The notes beneath the pieces are model-generated. The model was not told where the DNA came from, did not search any database, and was given only the letters and a program-made list of their open reading frames with translations. From Dyadobacter fanqingshengii (GTDB lineage: Bacteria; Bacteroidota; Bacteroidia; Cytophagales; Spirosomataceae), in NCBI RefSeq assembly GCF_023822005.2, contig NZ_CP098806.1, forward strand, positions 4,154,001 through 4,218,000: a DNA stretch of 64,000 nt, written 5' to 3'. Shown here piece by piece: positions 54,822 through 62,327 of this stretch (position 1 is the stretch's first letter; each line of letters starts with the position of its first letter). The translations under genes and the position numbers were made by a program.

Positions 54822-55069
54822 TTTCGTATCAAGCTTTCTTACTGCAACAGAACTACAAACTCTTACAAAAATTCGTATTTTTACGTCAGCAAAATCGCAG
54901 TTACCACCGCCAAAAACCACAGGCATTTTACCACCTTTGAACACCAAAAACCACCCGAAAACGCACTCAAAAACCAGCGAAAACCATCATCAATTCAAGC
55001 AATTTTCGCTAAAAGAATTATACATAACAAATATACTGTTGTACTATATGTATAAAAAATAGTGCGTCA

Positions 55070-55083
55070 TTCGTGTAGTTCAC
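55070..55083 (+). repeat. Right-end copy of the arm-type repeat
   Basis: TTCGTGTAGTTCAC, identical to 37461-37474. It lies 48 bp inside the right core repeat. Confidence 0.6.
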
Positions 55084-55131
55084 ATCAAATAAAGGAGACA
55101 AAACCTTGATTACGAGCCGATTAAAGGCAAA

Positions 55132-55151
55132 GTTCGAGACCCGTCTCCCTC
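55132..55151 (+). repeat. attR core, right end of genomic island
   Basis: GTTCGAGACCCGTCTCCCTC, an exact 20-bp copy of the 3' end of tRNA-His (37327-37346). The bases on both sides differ from the tRNA. Upstream is AT-rich island DNA; downstream is ordinary chromosomal sequence. Confidence 0.9.
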
Positions 55152-55331
55152 GCAATACTGGCGGCTAATGTTGTTCGGACATTGCGTAAGTAATTGATAA
55201 TCAGAAGTAATACATTCAAAATTAGACAAACTCAGACATTCTGAATTTTTACTTTGCCTTAACAAAAGTTTGAGGTCGAGCTGATAAATTGCAGGAGCAT
55301 AGCGATTGCAATTACTCATGAGTTTGTCATA

Positions 55332-55745
55332 ATGAAGAATCTGCTTCTTTTAATTGTATTGTTTATATTTTTAGATATTGCATTGGGCTGGATACCCATT
55401 TATTTCATGAACCCTGATCGGCAGTCAGTTTCTCTCAGCCTCGAGGCCATAATCCAGGGAATTGGATTTAGATTGTTTTTCGCATTTTGGAGTTGGATGA
55501 AGGCCTATTTTAGTTGGGCCCTGTTTAATATCTGTATCGTACTACTCTTCCCAAGATCAATAATTCGATCACTAGTCGTGACCTCAGCGATACCAATTTT
55601 GATTATCTCGTTTGCTCGGGAGGCATCGCCTTTCGTAATATGGTATTGCTTAGTAAGTATCGTTTTTGGTATTCTCTTTCACAAACATGTCAATCCTAAA
55701 CCACAAGTGCCCGGTGAAACCACAAACATGCCTTCTGATTATTGA
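55332..55745 (+). CDS. Small integral membrane protein, unknown
   Basis: 137 residues with four hydrophobic helices (NLLLLIVLFIFLDIALGW, shortened; AFWSWMKAYFSWALFNICIV; SLVVTSAIPILIISFA; FVIWYCLVSIVFGILF). No family recognised. Its 3' end overlaps the start of the isochorismatase-family gene by 59 nt. Chromosomal, first gene after the island. Confidence 0.5.
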   Translation: MKNLLLLIVLFIFLDIALGWIPIYFMNPDRQSVSLSLEAIIQGIGFRLFFAFWSWMKAYFSWALFNICIVLLFPRSIIRSLVVTSAIPILIISFAREASPFVIWYCLVSIVFGILFHKHVNPKPQVPGETTNMPSDY

Positions 55746-56283
55746 TATGCAAAAGGGCTCATTTACGCCTGAAACACCCTGGTTTGAAACGGATTCGATT
55801 GTCAAAAAAATCAACTCGCTTGCAGCTATGTTCCGGAAAAACGCATGGCTTGTTGCGTTTGTGCAGCACAACGGAAGCGCAATGGACGAGTTTATTCCCA
55901 ATACGCACGATTGGGAATTACTGGATGACCTAATGGTTCATGAACAGGATATGATGGTTGAGAAATTCGCAAATGACGTATTTTATAATACCAACTTCCA
56001 CGCTAAGTTGAAAGAGCTTCATGTAAACGAAATTGTAATAACCGGCTGTGCAACAGACTTCTGTGTAGAATCCACCATTCAATCAGCCCTCGTGAAAGAT
56101 TTTAATATTTTGGTGGTAGAAGACGGTCATACAACAGGAAACCGCCCGTTCATGGAAGCCAGACAAGTCATCAACCATTATAATTGGGTTTGGAAAAACA
56201 TGACTCCAACGAAGGGCAAAATTGAGGTTAGGCCTTACTCAACTATCATGACATTGCACGAGCAAGCAATCGACCAGTCTTAA
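55687..56283 (+). CDS. Isochorismatase-family cysteine hydrolase
   Basis: 198 residues from the ATG at 55687 (MSILNHKCPVKPQTCLLIID); a second ATG at 55666 is in frame. The catalytic triad is visible: Asp in LLIIDMQKG, Lys in VEKFANDVFYN and Cys in TGCATDFCVEST. The family includes nicotinamidases and N-carbamoyl or isochorismate hydrolases; nothing here selects among them. Cytoplasmic. Confidence 0.85.
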   Translation: MSILNHKCPVKPQTCLLIIDMQKGSFTPETPWFETDSIVKKINSLAAMFRKNAWLVAFVQHNGSAMDEFIPNTHDWELLDDLMVHEQDMMVEKFANDVFYNTNFHAKLKELHVNEIVITGCATDFCVESTIQSALVKDFNILVVEDGHTTGNRPFMEARQVINHYNWVWKNMTPTKGKIEVRPYSTIMTLHEQAIDQS

Positions 56284-56337
56284 TGCGGCCAGGCTTGAAG
56301 CTAACGAACGAAACATGTAAAGTCACCATTAAAATCA

Positions 56338-56817
56338 TTAGCTATCCTTTCGAATCGCTGCGATAAAATTTAATGCTGCTTTCGCAAGGTCGCTGTCGGG
56401 GAATTCCGATAACATTTGATTATAGTAAGAGATGGCTTTTTCTCCTTCTCCAATTTGACTGTAACAAAAAGCGATATTATTCAATGCCATTTCTCTGAAC
56501 GAAATTTTCGACGAGCTCAGAAGAACCACGTATCGATATTTATCAATCCAGGGATATTTATTTAAGAAATCGTAGCCAGACTGAAATCCAGCAATTGCGG
56601 CCCTAAAATCACCTGATTTAACAGCCCGTCCAGCTTGCCTGTGATCCTTTACGGCAACAAATTGGATTAGACTGGAGCCTATGAGATACGTGACAATTCC
56701 AAAAAGAAAAGAATGAGCAATTCCCAAAATGTAATATAACCCCACTAACAACAGGGTAAACCCAAGTTGGGGTAGCAAAGAAATCCAGGCAATTTGCTTC
56801 GTGACAGGAAGGCTCAT
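56338..56817 (-). CDS. Membrane-anchored TPR-like protein
   Basis: 159 residues. Two N-terminal membrane helices (about 10-55) are followed by a helical domain with TPR-like units: DFRAAIAGFQSGYDFLNKYP and MALNNIAFCYSQIGEGEKAI then YYNQMLSEFPDS. It probably scaffolds protein contacts at the membrane. No named family; isolated gene. Confidence 0.6.
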   Translation of the reverse strand: MSLPVTKQIAWISLLPQLGFTLLLVGLYYILGIAHSFLFGIVTYLIGSSLIQFVAVKDHRQAGRAVKSGDFRAAIAGFQSGYDFLNKYPWIDKYRYVVLLSSSKISFREMALNNIAFCYSQIGEGEKAISYYNQMLSEFPDSDLAKAALNFIAAIRKDS

Positions 56818-56918
56818 AAGTCAGAGAAACGGCTAACGGTCTTGTGCAAACTGTTAGGAATATCTGACAATTAGAATACCCGGCATTCAGCTTAACGAAA
56901 ACATAATGCTTCGCAATG

Positions 56919-58556
56919 CTACTTCGCCAGCTGCAAATCCGCTATACTCTTTATCCGGTTCCGCTCCAAAAACGCATCAATCGTCTCAAAATGCTCAATC
57001 ACCCGTTTGTCTTTAAACTCAAAGACCTTTTGTGACAGCCCTTGTAAAAAATCACGATCGTGGGAGACCAGTACAAGCGTTCCGTCAAAGTTTCTGAGGG
57101 CTTCTTTCAAAACATCCTTCGACTTCAAATCCAGGTGGTTCGTAGGCTCATCGAGAATCAACAGGTTTACAGGTTCCAATAGCAACTTCACCATGGCGAG
57201 CCGGGTTTTTTCTCCACCGGATAATACACTTACTTTCTTGTCGATATCTTCACCTTGAAACATAAAGGCCCCCAGAATATTCTTGATCTGGGTTCTTACA
57301 TCTCCTTCTGCGACCTCGTCAACCGTTTGAAAAATAGTCAGATTGGGATCCAGCAACGATGCCTGGTTTTGCGCGAAATAGCCAACCTTGACATTATGCC
57401 CAAGCTGGCAAGTTCCGTCCACATCGATCTGGCCCATGATGGCCTTGATCATTGTCGATTTACCCTCACCATTCCGGCCTACAAATGAGACCTTTTCGCC
57501 TCTTGAAATGGTCATGCTTGCATTTTTGAACACAACCTGATCCCCATAGGATTTGGAAACATCTTTTACGGTCACAGGATAGTCCCCTGACCGTGGCGAA
57601 GGTGGAAAACGGAGTTTCAGGGCTGAATTGTCAATTTCATCAATTTCAATAATTTCCAGTTTCTCCAACATGCGTTCGCGGGAGGAAACCTGATTGGTTT
57701 TAGAGTATGTCCCGCGGAAACGTTCGATGAATTGCATGTTATCAGCAATCATTTTCTGCTGTTCCTGATACGCCTTCACCTGGTGTGACCTGCGCTCCTC
57801 ACGCAGCACCAAATAATGTGAATAATTGGCTTTATAGTCAAAAATCCGTCCCATGGTCACTTCAATGGTACGGTTGGTAATGTTGTCGATGAAGGCACGG
57901 TCGTGGGAAATTACCATCACTGCATTGGCCTTATTTACCAAAAAGTCTTCCAGCCACATTACGGATTCAATGTCAATGTGGTTGGTAGGCTCATCGAGCA
58001 AAATAAGGTCTGGCTTTTGCAATAGTATTTTGGCAAGCTCAATGCGCATACGCCATCCTCCACTGAATTCCTTGGTTTGCCGCTGAAAATCTTCCGGCCT
58101 GAATCCCAATCCTTTCAACGCTTTCTCAACCTCCGCGTCATAATTGACTTCTTCCAGCTGGTAATATTTTTCACCTATTTCGGTAACCTGTTCGATGATG
58201 GCCATATACTCATCGCTCTCGTAATCCGTGCGGGTTTCGAGCGCAAGATTCAGTTTTTCCATTTCGGCACGCATTTCAAAAACCTGCTTGAATGCTTTGG
58301 CCGCTTCTTCGAAAACGGTGCAGTTATCTTCGGTGAGTAAATGTTGCGGCAAATAAGCGATCACGGCATCTTTTGGCGCACGTACATGACCACGATTGGC
58401 TTTTTGTTCACCAGCAATGATTTTCATCATTGTGGATTTTCCCGCTCCATTCTTACCCATCAGGGCAATTTTATCCGTAGGATTGATAACGAAGGAAACT
58501 TCGCTAAAAAGGACAGATCCGCTAAATTCAACGGCCAAATTTTCAACTGTAATCAT
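56919..58556 (-). CDS. ABC-F family ATPase (ribosome-associated)
   Basis: 545 residues with two ABC ATPase halves and no membrane domain. First half: Walker A GKNGAGKST, signature EFSGGWRMRIELAK, Walker B LILLDEPTNHIDIES. Second half: GRNGEGKST, LSGGEKTRLAM, LLILDEPTNHLDL. The linker between (about 245-320) is charged and helical with QEQQKMIADNMQFIERFRG, the P-site tRNA interaction motif of ABC-F proteins. Such factors act on stalled or initiating ribosomes; some give antibiotic resistance. Subfamily unclear. Monocistronic. Confidence 0.93.
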   Translation of the reverse strand: MITVENLAVEFSGSVLFSEVSFVINPTDKIALMGKNGAGKSTMMKIIAGEQKANRGHVRAPKDAVIAYLPQHLLTEDNCTVFEEAAKAFKQVFEMRAEMEKLNLALETRTDYESDEYMAIIEQVTEIGEKYYQLEEVNYDAEVEKALKGLGFRPEDFQRQTKEFSGGWRMRIELAKILLQKPDLILLDEPTNHIDIESVMWLEDFLVNKANAVMVISHDRAFIDNITNRTIEVTMGRIFDYKANYSHYLVLREERRSHQVKAYQEQQKMIADNMQFIERFRGTYSKTNQVSSRERMLEKLEIIEIDEIDNSALKLRFPPSPRSGDYPVTVKDVSKSYGDQVVFKNASMTISRGEKVSFVGRNGEGKSTMIKAIMGQIDVDGTCQLGHNVKVGYFAQNQASLLDPNLTIFQTVDEVAEGDVRTQIKNILGAFMFQGEDIDKKVSVLSGGEKTRLAMVKLLLEPVNLLILDEPTNHLDLKSKDVLKEALRNFDGTLVLVSHDRDFLQGLSQKVFEFKDKRVIEHFETIDAFLERNRIKSIADLQLAK

Positions 58557-58715
58557 CTTCTCATTTTTTGAAGCCGCAAATGTACAATGATACGATCATT
58601 GGCCAACAGTATTGAATCAAAAAGTAGAAAACCGATTACTTTGATTTTCTTGTTGAGCAGAAGTTTGGAACCTGACTTGAAACTGAATTTACCGGGCAAA
58701 TTTTTTTTGCATGAT

Positions 58716-58741
58716 TGTCACAAAATGAGGTCTATCCAGTC
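58716..58741 (+). promoter_or_regulatory. Candidate ECF41-type promoter
   Basis: TGTCACA at 58716-58722, 15 bases, then AGTC at 58738-58741. ECF41 sigma factors recognise a -35 TGTCACA and a -10 CGTC; the -35 is perfect and the -10 differs by one base. It lies 25 bases before the start codon at 58766. Confidence 0.6.
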
Positions 58742-58765
58742 CTTAAGATAAAACTGTAAAAATAC

Positions 58766-59356
58766 ATGGATAGTCCTTTTCTCTCTCCCATTGAAAAGCC
58801 AAGGAGCTTTCTCTGGAAATTGCTTTATTCTTTCACCCGTCGACGATTCGGTAAAGTCATTACTCCCATAAAGGTAATGGCCGTCCGGCTACCGTTAGCA
58901 TTTGGGTCATTTTCGGGTAAAATAGGCCAACTCGACAAAAAATTACAATTGCCGCCCGAAACGGTTATGCTCATCCGGGAACGGGTAGCACAAATTAATG
59001 TATGCCTTTTTTGCATCGATATCGGACGGGCACACACCATTATGTCCGCGATGAACCAGGCTAAATTCGATGCATTACCTGAATACGAAACCAGCACGCT
59101 CTTTGATCGCAAAGAAAAAGTGCTCCTGGATTTTGTTACCATCCTGGCGAGGGACCGCAAAATGGAACATGAACTCTTCGAGAAGCTGGCCCAGTATTAT
59201 GATGAAAGATCAATCTGTGAAATTGTTTGGATTGTAGCCACTGAATTTTATTACAACATAAGTAATATTGGCTTGAATATTCACTCTGATATGATTTGCG
59301 ATATTGCCCAGAAAAAGATGCATCAGACCGCTGACAATTTAGTCCCTAACTTGTGA
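58766..59356 (+). CDS. Carboxymuconolactone decarboxylase/AhpD-like protein
   Basis: 196 residues. The CMD core has the redox-type CxxC in NVCLFCIDIGRAHTIM (about residues 84-95), a helix with EKVLLDFVTILARDRKM, and ends with helices ISNIGLNIHSDMICDIA. CMD proteins can act as alkylhydroperoxide reductases or decarboxylases; the double Cys favours peroxide reduction. CMD genes are the typical neighbours and targets of ECF41 sigma factors, and one follows here. A strong terminator at 59363-59398 closes the gene. Confidence 0.82.
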   Translation: MDSPFLSPIEKPRSFLWKLLYSFTRRRFGKVITPIKVMAVRLPLAFGSFSGKIGQLDKKLQLPPETVMLIRERVAQINVCLFCIDIGRAHTIMSAMNQAKFDALPEYETSTLFDRKEKVLLDFVTILARDRKMEHELFEKLAQYYDERSICEIVWIVATEFYYNISNIGLNIHSDMICDIAQKKMHQTADNLVPNL

Positions 59357-59362
59357 ATGAAC

Positions 59363-59398
59363 GGCAAGCCCGGACTTCATGACGGGCTTGCCTTTTTT
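59363..59398 (+). terminator. Strong intrinsic terminator between CMD and ECF41 genes
   Basis: GGCAAGCCCG (59363-59372), 10-nt loop, CGGGCTTGCC (59383-59392), then TTTTTT. It ends eight bases before the sigma-factor ATG at 59407, so it acts as both a terminator for CMD and a barrier for the sigma gene. Confidence 0.9.
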
Positions 59399-59406
59399 AG
59401 CTGATT

Positions 59407-60255
59407 ATGATACTAACAAGTGAAATCCTCAACCTTCATGCTTACCTGTTTCGCATTGCTTATAACATGCTGGGTGTCGTTGAGGAAGCGGAAGATATTG
59501 TTCAGGATGTGTATGAAAAGTGGCTTTCCGCGCAGCGCGTGCGGGAGCCAAAAGCCTATCTGGGGCGTATGGCGGTAAATAGCAGTATTAATCGGCTTAA
59601 CGAACTGAAAAAACACCGGGAAAGCTACATTGGCCCCTGGTTGCCAGAACCTTATATCACCCTCGAGCCGGATCCTTCCCCGACAATTGAATACGGCTTA
59701 TTGTTTCTGCTGGAAAGGTTGAACCCCTTCGAACGGGCCGTGTTTATCCTGCGGGAAAGTTTTTTGGAGGAGTATACCGCCATTGCCGAACTCACCGGAC
59801 TCTCGGTCGACAACTGCCGTCAATTGTTGCATCGGGCGCATGAAAAACTGGGCCGTTTCAAAAATCAAACGTTAGAGCCTGCTTCCCAACGCGCACGAAC
59901 AGAAGCGTTTCTTCTCGCCCTCCAGCAGCAGGACCGCCCGGCACTTGACCAATTGCTTAAGTCGGATATCGAATTATTCAGTGACGGGGGTGGCAAACGC
60001 GCAGCCGCCCTGAAACCGCTTTTGGGTCTTGAAAAAGTGTTAAAGTTTCTATTTGGCGTTGCGCAGCTTCCAGAAAATCACGAGAGCGAATTTGAGTACC
60101 GCCCGGCTTTTGCGAACGGGCTGCCAGCCGCCCTGCTCTTTCGCCGGTCAACGGGTGACCTGGACTCTATGTCTTACGTGGTAGGGGATACCAGCGGAAT
60201 CGCCCGTCTTTTGTACGTGCGCAATCCTGACAAACTGCACATTCGGGATAAATGA
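59407..60255 (+). CDS. ECF41-type RNA polymerase sigma factor with SnoaL-like C-terminal domain
   Basis: 282 residues. Region 2 (YNMLGVVEEAEDIVQDVYEKW) and region 4 (FERAVFILRESFLEEYTAIA...LSVDNCRQLLHRAHEKL) flank a linker with YIGPWLPEP, the ECF41 hallmark. The C-terminal extension (about 165-282) is SnoaL-like, with SDGGGKRAA, ANGLPAALLF and NPDKL near the end, which contacts the linker and modulates activity without an anti-sigma factor. It likely directs transcription of the CMD gene upstream. The ATG lies eight bases after the terminator, so its own promoter is not evident. Confidence 0.92.
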   Translation: MILTSEILNLHAYLFRIAYNMLGVVEEAEDIVQDVYEKWLSAQRVREPKAYLGRMAVNSSINRLNELKKHRESYIGPWLPEPYITLEPDPSPTIEYGLLFLLERLNPFERAVFILRESFLEEYTAIAELTGLSVDNCRQLLHRAHEKLGRFKNQTLEPASQRARTEAFLLALQQQDRPALDQLLKSDIELFSDGGGKRAAALKPLLGLEKVLKFLFGVAQLPENHESEFEYRPAFANGLPAALLFRRSTGDLDSMSYVVGDTSGIARLLYVRNPDKLHIRDK

Positions 60256-60278
60256 AAAACTTGAACATGTCCTGAAAC

Positions 60279-61538
60279 TCACACCTGCGGAATCTCTGCA
60301 TTCAAATTATTCGTAGTTACCACCCGGCGATTCGGCTTGTTCTTTTTCAGATATCGCACGTGCATGATGCCGATGATCAATGCCAGGATTCCCTGCCCCA
60401 GCACGGTTGCTTGTACGCCGATGTGCTGCGAAAGGTAGCTGACGATCAGGCTCCCAATGGGAACGCCGCCTGAGTAGGCCATCACAAAGATGCTGATCAC
60501 CCGTCCGCGCATGGCAGGTGCCACAAGGGTCTGTATCAGCGTGTTGCTGATCGTGGTTTGCGACATCATCCCGAATGCACCTATCGCAACGAATACAAGC
60601 GCGAGCGGATACAGACTTGTGTATGAAAAAAGGATCAGTCCTATGCCGAAAACGAATGTGTTGATCGCGAGTATCCGGCTGAGGTTGGTGCCGGGCGGCA
60701 GCGTCGCCAGGAAAATCGCGCCGCCTAATGCGCCAAAACCGATCGCACTGTCGAGCAGGCCGAATGTCGAGGCGGTGCCTTGGAAAATGTCTTTCGCGTA
60801 AATGGGCATCAGGCTGGTGAAAGGAAGCAGCAGCAGGCTCACCATTGCCAGCATGGTAATAATGTAGCGAATTTCGGGAGTCTGCCGTATGTACGTCAGT
60901 CCTTCAACGAGCTCGTTGAGGATGTTTTTGGTATGCTTCACCGGCGTGAACTTCGGCAGCCTGATCAGGAGCAACGAACTGATTACGGCGATAAAGCTGA
61001 ATGTATTGGCCGCGAAACAGACTACTTCACCAAACCGCTCGATGGCTATGCCAGCGATAGCGGGGCCGAGGAGTTTGGAGAGGTTGACCATGGATGAGTT
61101 CAGCGCCAGCGCATTGGGAAGGTTCTTTTTATCGTCCACCAGCTCGTACACCAGCGACTGCCGCGCGGGCACATCAAATGCATTGATGAGGCCCAGCACT
61201 ACGCTAAGCGCAATGATCTCCCAAACGGCATAATGCTTGAAAAAAACCACCAGTGTCAACGCGAGTGCCTGTACCATGGAAAGTACTTGGGTGATCAGCA
61301 ATACACGGTACCGGTTGTAGCGGTCCGAAACAACGCCGCCCAGAGAAGTGAGCATTGCCGATGGGAAAAGAGTTGCAAAAATGCTTACGCCAAGCATAAA
61401 CTTGGAATGCGTCAGCGAGTAAATGACCCAGCTGACTGCAGTTTTCTGCATCCAGGTTCCTAAAAGTGAAATGGTTTGTCCTGCAAAAAATAATCTGTAA
61501 TTCCGGCTCTCAAAAGCACTCAATGCGGCAATCTTCAT
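60279..61538 (-). CDS. MFS transporter (EntS/MFS_3-like exporter)
   Basis: 419 residues, 12 predicted membrane helices. N-terminal FESRNYRLFFAGQTISLLGTW and the loop GGVVSDRYNRYRVL between TM2 and TM3 are the MFS_3 signature, as in the enterobactin exporter EntS and macrolide efflux proteins. Substrate unknown. Convergent with the ECF41 gene (23 bases between stops). Confidence 0.88.
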   Translation of the reverse strand: MKIAALSAFESRNYRLFFAGQTISLLGTWMQKTAVSWVIYSLTHSKFMLGVSIFATLFPSAMLTSLGGVVSDRYNRYRVLLITQVLSMVQALALTLVVFFKHYAVWEIIALSVVLGLINAFDVPARQSLVYELVDDKKNLPNALALNSSMVNLSKLLGPAIAGIAIERFGEVVCFAANTFSFIAVISSLLLIRLPKFTPVKHTKNILNELVEGLTYIRQTPEIRYIITMLAMVSLLLLPFTSLMPIYAKDIFQGTASTFGLLDSAIGFGALGGAIFLATLPPGTNLSRILAINTFVFGIGLILFSYTSLYPLALVFVAIGAFGMMSQTTISNTLIQTLVAPAMRGRVISIFVMAYSGGVPIGSLIVSYLSQHIGVQATVLGQGILALIIGIMHVRYLKKNKPNRRVVTTNNLNAEIPQV

Positions 61539-61722
61539 GAAGTTTGTTTACGGGATAGCGTAGCACCATATGCGGCCAATAAAAGCTTGCCAAACAAATA
61601 CCATCCTACGGGAAACCGGGGAAGAAGAAATGTTGTGCATTGATGCCGATATTTACTCCGAGAAAAAGTTTGCTCAACTAAGTTTACATTATAAGTCATA
61701 AATAGCATTTACACAAACTCCT

Positions 61723-62310
61723 ATGCCCATTCACGTAGCAATCACCCGCAAAGTGCTTCCCGGAAAAGAAGAAGAGTTCAAAGATGCTTTGCGGCGCTTT
61801 CTGGGAGATTCGTTTCTGCATGGCGGCGTTCATGGCGCGGCAATGATGACTGCTCTTCCGGGCAGTGAAAGTCGCGAGATCGGAATATTGAGAACTTTTG
61901 CCGACCAGGCCGAGCGCGACGCTTTTTATAATTCCACGCTTTTCAAGGACTGGGAAGCTTATGCCTCAACGCTGACGGAAGAACCTGTCTATCGGGAGCT
62001 TACGGGTCTAGAAGCGTGGTTTCGTTCACCAGTTCCGCCACCGAGATGGAAAATGGCTGTGGCAACGCTTTGCGGTGTCTATCCTACGAGCCTTTTACTA
62101 TCTTACCTGCTCGGCCCCCACATTCAGGAATTACATCCCGCATTAAGAACTTTCATTATAGCCGGATGTATGGTGCCGATGCTAACCTGGATTGTAATGC
62201 CGCAGGTTACAAAAGTGCTCAAACCCTGGCTTTCCGGAATCTCGAGCAGCAACAAAAAGCGTGACGATAACGGCACTGCTCCAACCAAGCCGAGTGAAGT
62301 CGTAACCTGA
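61723..62310 (+). CDS. ABM-domain protein with C-terminal membrane helices
   Basis: 195 residues. Residues 1-95 are an antibiotic-biosynthesis-monooxygenase-like ferredoxin fold (VAITRKVLPGKEEEFKDALR; EIGILRTFADQAERDAFYNS). After YRELTGLEAWF come two membrane helices (MAVATLCGVYPTSLLLSYLL; TFIIAGCMVPMLTWIVMPQV) and a charged tail. ABM plus DUF-type helices is a known architecture for quinone or heme-related enzymes, but the function is unproven. Monocistronic, convergent with the next gene. Confidence 0.8.
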   Translation: MPIHVAITRKVLPGKEEEFKDALRRFLGDSFLHGGVHGAAMMTALPGSESREIGILRTFADQAERDAFYNSTLFKDWEAYASTLTEEPVYRELTGLEAWFRSPVPPPRWKMAVATLCGVYPTSLLLSYLLGPHIQELHPALRTFIIAGCMVPMLTWIVMPQVTKVLKPWLSGISSSNKKRDDNGTAPTKPSEVVT

Positions 62311-62327
62311 ATGCCGATCAACAAGCT

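Larger units (their letters stand above)
37327..55151. mobile_element. tRNA-His-integrated mobilizable defence island
   Basis: Bounded by 20-bp direct repeats of the tRNA-His 3' end. It holds an IntDOT-like integrase next to the tRNA, a MobC-like protein, a MOBP-like relaxase (frameshifted) and a candidate oriT, but no type IV secretion genes, so it would be mobilizable rather than self-transmissible. Cargo: AvcD-type deaminase, Gabija genes, DUF4365 protein, RloC-like ATPase, LprI-like protein, Fic and HipB remnants. Long AT-rich intergenic stretches and several frameshifts contrast with the compact intact flanks. Length 17,825 bp. Confidence 0.9.

Noticed and set aside
54769..55062. Plus-strand frame of 97 codons near the right island end
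   Set aside because: Low-complexity, covers the hipB terminator hairpin and AT-rich end DNA; no signs of a protein.
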